This document shows, in pieces, positions 10,101 to 18,228 of a stretch of 64,000 nucleotides of DNA (within the stretch, counting starts at the first letter, position 1; every line of letters begins with the position of its first letter). Source of the DNA: Chrysoporthe austroafricana (lineage: Eukaryota > Ascomycota > Sordariomycetes > Diaporthales > Cryphonectriaceae). The position numbers and the translations under genes are program-made. The stretch spans positions 2,480,001 to 2,544,000 of the forward strand of contig JYIP02000001.1 in the NCBI GenBank assembly GCA_001051155.2, given 5' to 3'. Under the pieces are notes generated by a model that was not told where the DNA came from, did not search any database, and was given only the letters and a program-made list of their open reading frames with translations.

Positions 10101-12370
10101 TTGTACTGATTCGGCGATCTTTGCACGAAAATGTTTGGATGAAGGTTGAGCAAGGACCTCTTCGTGTATTCCGAGTCGATAGGGACGGCAGCCTCGACGT
10201 TTCGGTACACGATCACAAAGATCTTCACGCCTTCTGATGCCTTCTGTTGCAGAAGCCGATCCAATCGCCACCGTTGGCTGATACATGATGGTCTTCTCAT
10301 GTAGAGCTCGGGGCTTAGCCACCAGTCGTGGATGTATATCACATCTTTGGCCATTGAAATGGCGCGCGATACATTCCACATGTAGTCACGCCCATCAACA
10401 AGCCATTGGGCGTAAACATTCTGTCGGACTGGTGCGAAGCTATCGAATCGAATTTTGGGTGAAGCCCATGGCGAGTTTGCCATGATCAATTTTATCGACT
10501 CTTCGAACTGGGGCAAATCATGTTGCTGGGCATAGAGATTGATCTTGCGCTCGGAATTGATGATGGTCAACTTGTGGTGGTGCTTTTGAGACGAGTGAGG
10601 ATCTTGGAGGAAATCATCATCAACGCCATCACCGTCATCTCCTTCAGCTGCTTTTGACTTGCCCTTCTTAGAGTTCTTAGCAGCGATTTGTCTGAGCTTT
10701 TTCTTCTTGCAGATAATGTCGAATTTGGAGTCCACAAGGTACACATCACAGATGTCGATACTCTCAGGTGAATCGACACAGGCGATGTAGCTTTGTCGTA
10801 CGAGGAACCATTTGCGATCCTTTCTCAGGATTTTCCTAGCCTGGTTGACGATCTCATTGGCCGGCCGCAGCTGCATGAAGCCTTCCTTTCCGTGGTAGCC
10901 TCCCTCTGCTGCAAGACGGACTCCAAGGGCAGACAACTCGAAGAAACGGCAAAGGCGATTGCTGTCTGGTCTGAACATGAGCCAGCGCACCATCTCTCGA
11001 AGGTACTTCTCCAGCGCCTTTCTTTGATAGATGGCATATTTGCGTTTCTGCTCATCAGCATCCCTCTGAGCTTCGAGCACACCTGCCGACCCTTCCTCGG
11101 GCATCGACGTGTTGCGCCTTGGACTCAAGATGTTCATTCTCGAGCCCTTCCGCCGATTGAATCCTGGTCGGCCCTCAGCGTCGGTAGCTGTACCCTCGGC
11201 GGCGGTCATCTCCCCAGCCGTCGCCTCGCCAGCTGTCACCTCACCAGCCTCGTCTTCGATACCAGCGGTGACTTCATTCCCCTCCGCGGCTGGGGCCTCG
11301 TCCTCATCACTGAAGTCAAGCTTTTTTATGTTCCGAAGATAGGGGAAAGCCTTTGATGGAAACTTTGGTTGTTTTGGTCCGACACGGCCTCCTGGACGCT
11401 TCAGCCGAGCTGTGGTCACGCTGCCTTTGTACTTGAAATGCATGCGTAGAATATCACCCAAGCTCTTTCTGACCTTCCAGATCATGCGATTGGGCCCACT
11501 ACCGTACTCGAGATGGATGGTGAAGAGTGTATGACGCTCGCTGTCACCACGAACGACGCTGTCGACGATCTGCACCCGCACCTGCTCCAGGAGCACCGGT
11601 ATCTTCTTGTGGCCGTGTTCGTCGCGCTGCAACATACTAGCAAACATGACCACGGCAGGGGCACCAGCACGCAGCTCGCCCATCAGCTCTGTGGACTTGA
11701 GGTAGTCAATGCGATCGCCTCTTCTGTGTCGTAGTAGACCCAAAGTATTCTTAACTTGTTTCCACCTGTGGCCGCCGACGAAGGTCGAGTATCGCTCCGC
11801 TACAAAACGTGGCCTCCGCGGTGTCTGCATGGCGTCTCCGTCTGATATGCCCCCTCCACCTCCCACACCAAACATACTGATCCGACGGAGGTGGCCTCTG
11901 CGCTGGTCGCCGTTTTCCTCATCCTCGGCGTCTGCCGACCTTCCCAGGTGTGAATGCCCCCTTCTTGCGAATGGTCGGCGGCTCACCTGGCGTCCCTCTC
12001 CTTCTGACACGGCGCCGCGGTCGTCCGCGTTCGGCATCGTTGCGCGTCGGGGCAGGTTGGGGAAGCGTCTGACCATGGGTGAGCCTGCCGTGGCGCCAGT
12101 CTGAGGAGTGCTGGGCATGGACTCGGAAAGCTGTTTCAGGCGCTTCTGAAAGCGACGCCTCTTTTTGTAGGCCGAACCATTGGCGGCGCCAGGTGTCTGC
12201 GCCTCGTCGGCGGTCTCCTCGACATCCGCATCGTCGACATCGCTGCCTTCTTCACGAACAGGTGAGGGTGTTGGGAAGGTCAACGGTGCTTCTGTCGCCA
12301 TTGGAGGTTCGAGGGGTCTGGGGGTGGTTCGAGGAGCGTCGTGTTGGGATAGGAGGGACTGGGCGGTCAA
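7168..12370 (-). CDS. Phospholipase D1 (Spo14-like)
   Basis: Proposed exons: 12370-7254 and 7174-7168, giving 1707 aa. The enzyme hydrolyses phosphatidylcholine to phosphatidic acid and choline. In order: disordered basic N-terminus; PX domain (about 220-330, with ILRMHFKYKG); PH-like region (about 440-530); catalytic HKD 1 (HHEKVCVVDH, about residue 765); HKD 2 (HAKTIIVDDRIALIGSANIN, about residue 1073); long disordered tail; conserved C-terminal segment. The long frame ends at TAG 7253, but a consensus donor GTAAGT splits that codon. A branch site gctaac and acceptor atcatag lead to CGACTAA, which changes the ending from ..PLQI to ..PLQIYD. The intron is 79 nt and the last exon 7 nt. Length is close to yeast Spo14 (1683 aa). 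The enzyme call is certain; the terminal exon is inferred from splice signals. Confidence 0.95.
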
Positions 12371-13755
12371 CGTATGGAAGCTCTAGACTTGATGCGACGG
12401 CGGAGTTGGCAAGCTGGTTGTGTAACTATTCCCAGGTTCCGTCCGGCGTCGAGCTGTGGCATGCGAGGACGTTCCACGGTCCCACGAGCTCTGTAGCAGA
12501 GCGACGCCCGAATTCGAGAATACGGAAGTTATAGGATTCTCTACCAGGAGGTTGCACAAACTTCGGTAAGAAAGGAGGCACATGCACAGTCCACGCCCTG
12601 CCAGAGAGAGGCACTGAATAGAGGGGTTGGAGCTGTTTGGGCGGTCAAGGTCACCCTTTCCAGGAGATTGAGGTTGGTGGTAATCTCACAGTGGCTAGCT
12701 ACTGCGTGTCATTTGGCGCACTCGCCATGTGGAGATCGTGATATGGGTCCCGAATTCAGGAGCAAGGGTGGCTGCAGTGGGCTGCAGGTAGTGGGGCAGG
12801 GGTCCCCGACGTCCAACATTGAAGCTCTGCAGGTGAACTGGGGCTAAATTTTGGGGAGGATAGAACTCTAAACGCATGACATCAGTGCTGTGTGCTGGTT
12901 CGACCTCTCCTACGCTGTACGCTGTAAGGCTACAGCGCTACTCGCTGACGGTGAGGCCGTGGATACAGCCTCAAATCCGGAATGAGCCGCCGTGTGACCT
13001 GTTCACCACGACCATTGAAGCCCCTATATTACTGTACCCTTTTACACAGGACACTAGAATCGGTCTCAGCGCACCGCCAACAGTGGCATCCATTTGCACA
13101 GGAATGTCTGTTGCTTTCTACACGGAGACTCCAAGTCGAAACTTCTATTTCCCGAGACTCAGGCATTCCTGTCCCAGAAATAGGTTCATTTCTAAAGACT
13201 AGCATCGAGGGGCACACACCGGGGCTGGGAGGAAGATCAGGGCCACCTTACCGGAAGTCCATGCAGGAGCATACTTCGAGACCCCATAGGAATTTCTCAA
13301 CTACGGAGTGTATGGGCATCTTCTTGCATGTTGGTATCATTTCTGCAGACTGTGGCAGGTCTCCGATCTCTATTGGCGCTGGCACCTCGAATGCGGCTGA
13401 ATAGGAACTCGGGGACGTGCACAGGGTGTGGCCCTGACTGACTGCTTGACTTCCGGCAACGCAGAGATCCTACTTGTACAAGATCACCAGCCCATGACAG
13501 ACAATTCGAGAAATCTTTGAGGATGCCTTCAAACTTCACGGCGGAAAGTAGACATCTTGGTATGCGACCACTCAAAAAGAGTACGTAAAATGGAGTACCA
13601 CGGCTCCATGTGACGGTACCCAATGTGGGGTCTAACCCTAACCCTGTATAGGGTATCATTTACTGCACCTATTATGGTGAAGTCCACGAACCGTCGCGTT
13701 GACGCGTCCCAATCACCACAGCCAGCACGACAACTCCCCCATTTCCTCGTGCGAC
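12371..13755. other. Intergenic region between divergent PLD and gamma-tubulin genes
   Basis: This holds two divergent promoters. I see no gene: open frames on both strands are short and lack codon bias. A telomere-like motif near the gamma-tubulin start is listed separately. Confidence 0.5.
13632..13645. promoter_or_regulatory. Telobox-like motif upstream of gamma-tubulin
   Basis: The sequence ctaaccctaaccct contains two CCCTAA telomere-type units, about 110 bp before the gamma-tubulin ATG. Such AACCCTAA boxes bind Myb-type factors (Tbf1/Teb1 class) in other fungi. A chance occurrence or a telomeric scar is also possible. Confidence 0.35.
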
Positions 13756-15471
13756 ATGCCCAGGTACGCTTGACGCTCTCTCGGGCGATCGAAATGTAGT
13801 GCTGACTTTTTAAAGGGAGATCATCACGGTCCAGGCAGGCCAGTGCGGCAACAGCAGTCAGTACCCCGCGATTTATTGACTCTGAGCCTCTCCAGCCAGG
13901 AGCTTCGACATTCACACACCAAACTGACACTTTCCAGTTGGCAGCCAATTCTGGCAGCAGCTTTGTCAGGAGCACGGTATCGGTCAAGATGGCAACCTCG
14001 AAGACTTTGCGACCGAAGGCGGCGATCGGAAAGACGTGTTCTTCTACCAGAGCGACGACACTCGATATATTCCGAGAGCCATTCTGATCGATTTGGAACC
14101 TCGTGTACGCGATTCTCACCTGAGTCTCGGGTATGAAGAACCCTGCTGATTCTAGCTATAGGTTATTAACGGGATACAAGCGGGGCCGTTTAAGAACATA
14201 TACAACCCGGAAAACTTCTACGTGGGCAAGAATGGTGTCGGGGCTGCGAATAACTGGGGTGATGGATATCAGACGGGCGAGTCGGTACATGAGGACATCA
14301 TGGAAATGATTGACCGTGAGGCCGATGGCAGTGACTCCCTCGAGGCAAGCAACTTTCGGTGGCAGACTGGGCACATCGAATGCTAACTGTATGGTCACAG
14401 GGGTTCATGATGCTGCACTCCATTGCTGGTGGCACAGGCTCCGGTCTCGGCTCCTTCCTGCTTGAAAGACTGAATGACAGGTTCCCAAAGAAGATCATCC
14501 AGACATACTCGGTGTTTCCCGATACTACCAACGCAGGCGACGTTGTCGTACACCCTTATAACAGCATGCTGGCCATGAGGAGGTTGACGCAGAACGCCGA
14601 CTCTGTGGTGGTCTTGGACAACGGCGCTCTGTCACACATCGCCGCGGACAGGTTGCACGTTCAAGAACCCTCGTTCCAGCAGACCAACCAGCTCGTGTCG
14701 ACGGTCATGTCGGCCAGCACAACAACTCTGAGATACCCAGGCTACATGCACAACGATCTTGTCAGTATCTTGGCCTCTCTGATTCCCACGCCCAGATGCC
14801 ACTTCTTAATGACTGCGTACACGCCTTTCACGGGCGATCAGGTGGAGCAAGCCAAGACAGTGAGGAAGACGACGGTGCTAGATGTCATGAGGAGATTGTT
14901 GCAGCCTAAGAACAGAATGGTCTCTACGGTGCCGGGCAAGAAGAGCTGCTACATCTCGATTCTCAACGTGATCCAGGGCGAGGTGGATCCCACCGACGTG
15001 CACAAGAGTCTGCTGCGAATCCGGGAGCGCAGACTGGCCACTTTCATACCATGGGGACCAGCAAGCATCCAAGTCGCCCTTACCAAGCGCAGCCCGTACA
15101 TACCCATGAGCCACCGTGTGAGTGGTCTCATGCTTGCAAACCACACAAGCATCGCCACAGTAAGTCTGGAAATCTGCCAACTCTTGTGATACCATGGGCG
15201 CTAATAGCGGGCGCAGCTCTTCAAGCGAATCGTCCGACAATACGACGGCATGCGAAAACGCAATGCATTCATGGATTCGTACAAGAAGACTGCACCATTC
15301 TCGGAGAACCTGAATGAATTCGACGAGGCTCGCGAAGTCGTCGGCGACTTGATCGCGGACTACGAGGCCGCGGAGGATGCAAACTATCTCAACCCGGATC
15401 TGGGTGACAAGGCAACGTCGGCAGAGACAGACAAACGCGCGGCACAACCATCTCGGGCAGGCTTTGAATAG
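13756..15471 (+). CDS. Gamma-tubulin
   Basis: Six exons give 470 aa: 13756-13763, 13816-13856, 13937-14103, 14162-14344, 14401-15159, 15217-15471. Gamma-tubulin nucleates microtubules at the spindle pole body within the gamma-tubulin complex. Exon 1 is only 8 nt (ATGCCCAG). With exon 2 it gives [16 protein letters not shown], the expected N-terminus. Later motifs include [31 protein letters not shown], the tubulin signature GGTGSG, and [19 protein letters not shown] near the end. The intron 14345-14400 starts with GC (gaggcaagc) and has branch gctaac and acceptor cacag. A GC donor is needed to join SDSLE to [11 protein letters not shown] without extra residues. Branch-like gctgac or ctgac motifs precede the first two acceptors. 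Confidence 0.97.
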
Positions 15472-16189
15472 TTGTTTGCAGAAACGGGCACGCAATTATG
15501 ACTGGGGCGTTATTCTCAAGGATAAAACTGTACGTACTACAACAGGAGGTGTTGGGGCTTAGACTAGGTGCCTCCTTTCTCGATGCATAGGATTATAGGC
15601 GTTTTGTGATAAGATACCTGTCAATTTGAGCCAGTCAACGTTCTAAGTGGCATTTCGACGTTTGCGAGAATTGTCTAGCTCTTTCCGAGACTCAAATTAA
15701 AGCCTAGCCCTGCCGAGTAGTCGTGAATAGATCCCCTCAGCCTCCACACTGACGTGCCTCTTGTGCGATCGTCCATGTACCTTCGATCAGATCCGGTAGG
15801 CGATCGCGTGGGGCAAATAATGCGGCTCAAGCTCTAATGGGCCCCTCAGGCCCTGCGGGAGCGGGAAGGCGATCCACCCGTGCCACTGTATTTGACGTCA
15901 ACCCCATGGAGTGCTGCAGTGCCCTTGTATGTGACGTCAAACAGTCCGGAGCTATAGCTCCTGCGAGCTCACCCAGGGCAACTACAAATAACCCTCGAGG
16001 TTCTTTCTATTCAGAGCACTACGTTCTTGAAAATTCATCGACTACATCAACAAACCTGTCTTTCAAGACTTCAAAGAGAAACCATCAAATTCCACCTGAA
16101 GTACCATCAAGACACCGTACAAATCAAACAGCAAGTCCTCCTTCTTCAAGCCTCTACGGGCGAACGGTAGATACTAATAGGTCCCAGAA
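15472..16189. other. Promoter region of the small stress-type gene
   Basis: This contains the 3' flank of gamma-tubulin and the upstream region of the 88-aa protein gene. Two perfect CRE boxes are listed separately. The stretch 16020-16189 is A/C-rich and resembles a fungal 5' leader. I see no gene. Confidence 0.5.
15893..15939. promoter_or_regulatory. Pair of perfect CRE boxes (TGACGTCA)
   Basis: Palindromic TGACGTCA occurs at 15893-15900 and 15932-15939, 39 bp apart and 250-300 bp upstream of the start at 16190. This is the consensus for CREB/ATF-type bZIP proteins such as fungal Atf1/AtfA, the nuclear target of the Sty1/Hog1 stress kinase. Two perfect 8-mers this close are unlikely by chance. 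Stress-dependent control of the next gene is inferred. Confidence 0.65.
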
Positions 16190-16456
16190 ATGTCTTCCAA
16201 CGCCAACAAGATTGCTGAGGCCCAGTCCAACCTGCCCCTCCCTGAGCAGCCCCCTGTGGCCTCGGACTGGCAGTCTGCGGACGCCCGCAACGTCAACGTT
16301 GGTGCCGGCGGCATCTCGAGCGACGTCTCGACTGGCGCTGGATCTACGTCCGGCCTGCGTGAGCCTGCTTCCAAGGGCGCCGGTACCGATCTGAGTGGTG
16401 TTGGCCGCCAGGGAAAGGAGGGTCTGGAGGGTGTACCCAAGGATGCTAAAGCATGA
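16190..16456 (+). CDS. Small hydrophilic conserved fungal protein
   Basis: An 88-aa protein, single exon, rich in Gly, Ala, Ser and charged residues, with no Cys, no membrane segment and no signal peptide. It starts MSSNANKIAEAQSNL and ends GLEGVPKDAKA. It looks intrinsically disordered, like small stress-induced or LEA-like fungal proteins. I recall similar unnamed proteins in filamentous ascomycetes but assign no family. Support for a real gene: third positions are strongly C/G-biased, the ATG context is good (gaaATGTC), and a long pyrimidine/adenine leader with two CRE boxes precedes it. Function unknown; a stress role is suggested only by the promoter. Confidence 0.75.
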   Translation: MSSNANKIAEAQSNLPLPEQPPVASDWQSADARNVNVGAGGISSDVSTGAGSTSGLREPASKGAGTDLSGVGRQGKEGLEGVPKDAKA

Positions 16457-18228
16457 ATGGATGGACAGGGAAAGGTGATTGACGACGGACAGGAGCAAGC
16501 ATGGTCTGGCGTTCATGGGATGGTCTCTGGACTTTGACACTGACATCTGATGTCATTGACAAGTAATGGATTTCGATTGGCCCTTTAAAATGCTTGTGCT
16601 ATTCTCATTGTTTTGTGTCTACCGACGTCTAAGTTTGTAGATTCACCTACAACTCGATCTACAACTATCATGGTGTCCAGAATGGCCGAACGTGTGGATA
16701 GCACATGCACAGTGGCCTAATTATGCAATTTGACGACTTGGGGATCACTACCTTATGAATTTTGAAAATAACTCGTGTCCAGTGTTACGGTATCTCGCAC
16801 GGATTCATGTGTAGCATGGAATGTGCGCTTCAGTATACACCTCCAGAGAGATGCTGGTTGCATACTAGTTTACCTTTGAGAAGGCGAATGTGCATGATTT
16901 ACAATTCATCATTTGCTTATATTACTACTTCAGCCCAATTGGATATGAAGTGTTGGTTCTTGTTCTGTGGTGGCTCGATGTTGTCCATTTTGGTTGTTCC
17001 AACACACTCTCTTGTGTACCTTCGATAATTCTGGGTTGAGGAGCTTCGTCTAAAGCTGTGAAATACATGTGCTCTATGAACTCAAGTTGATGTGTCTTAC
17101 AATCAATCCATGACATCCGATATACACATATATCAATTCGATAGTTCCTTTGAAAGATTGTGTCAGCACGTGAAAGGCTGGATGCCCATGGCTTCACTTC
17201 TTCCGCTGATTTCCCCCAATATTTACTGCACAGAATTCACGTGCCCATGTGCTCACGTGCTCAAGCTTAGCGGTTCTCAATATTTACAAAAGACGCGATT
17301 TCCTGCAACTCCACTTCGAAGCTGCACACCTTCGAACCCAACGATACCACACCACCTAAAACTTGACCGACCGACGCGTGTAAGCATCCATTGTCACCCA
17401 TCATCCACTTTCATACATCGTCTTGTTCTTTGATACTCTTTTTGATACATCTGAATTGGCAGGTTCAGTCTCAGCATCATAGCAAACCGCTGTCTCTCTC
17501 TTCAGGGGGCGAGCAGTCCTTGGATGGGAAAACAAACTCGATCTGGCCACCACTCTACTACAGAACACTATCACTGAAACTGCCAACCTCATCAGTGTCA
17601 ACAAAGCCAGATCTAGGAATTCTCTCCAGGTTCTTTCAATTCCAACCTTGCCTTGATTCTGGTCTGAGCGCGCATTTTCCAAGGCAACTTGGCGACTACT
17701 CTGCACGTAAGTAATCTCCCACCGTGCCTTCCCATGCCATCGGCTCAAGCTCTCATCTCCTTTCCCGACGTACACCGAAATCATTCCTGCTACTCTCCTA
17801 CGATCTGGCCTTTTCAATATCAGACTGAAACGCTGAAAGCCGTCGAAAGGCAATACGTCAGCCTCAGCTGTTAGCACCCTACCCTAATCGAGGCCCTCTA
17901 CTAGGTAACTATCAAGCTTTTTGTGATTTGATTTTTTTCTGCAGCCCATGGGTTGTGCTAATTTCCTGCACTCCTCCATCGTATTTCCCTCATACTTTCA
18001 TTTGTATTACATCCTTGTTTTCGAGTCCTCTCCTTGATGGATGTTAACCTGCAGAACCGATTGTTTGTTGGCAATGCTTCTTACCTTCAATTCACACCTC
18101 TCTCTTCCAATATGGAGGGGTCTGACACCATCACACAATTCAAAATCGTCTAATTATTTGGATAGTGTACTGATACTTCATGATCCCTAGGATTTGCGAG
18201 GACTCGATCATCGCATCCACCCAACAAG
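16457..18228. other. Long intergenic region with probable 5' leader introns
   Basis: No gene is supported in this 1.8 kb. The first half is AT-rich. The second half looks like the promoter and leader of the gene at 18229. There are three CACGTG boxes, then consensus donors at 17380 (gtaagc) and 17707 (gtaagt) with possible acceptors at 17462 (ggcag) and 17944 (ctgcag). These would be 5' UTR introns of 83 and 238 nt, inferred from signals alone. Confidence 0.4.
17167..17259. promoter_or_regulatory. Three CACGTG E-boxes in 93 bp
   Basis: CACGTG occurs at 17167-17172, 17238-17243 and 17254-17259. This palindrome is the core site for basic helix-loop-helix factors (Pho4, Cbf1 and SREBP class in fungi). 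The cluster lies about 1 kb upstream of the start at 18229 and near the proposed transcript start. Regulation by a bHLH factor is inferred. Confidence 0.5.
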
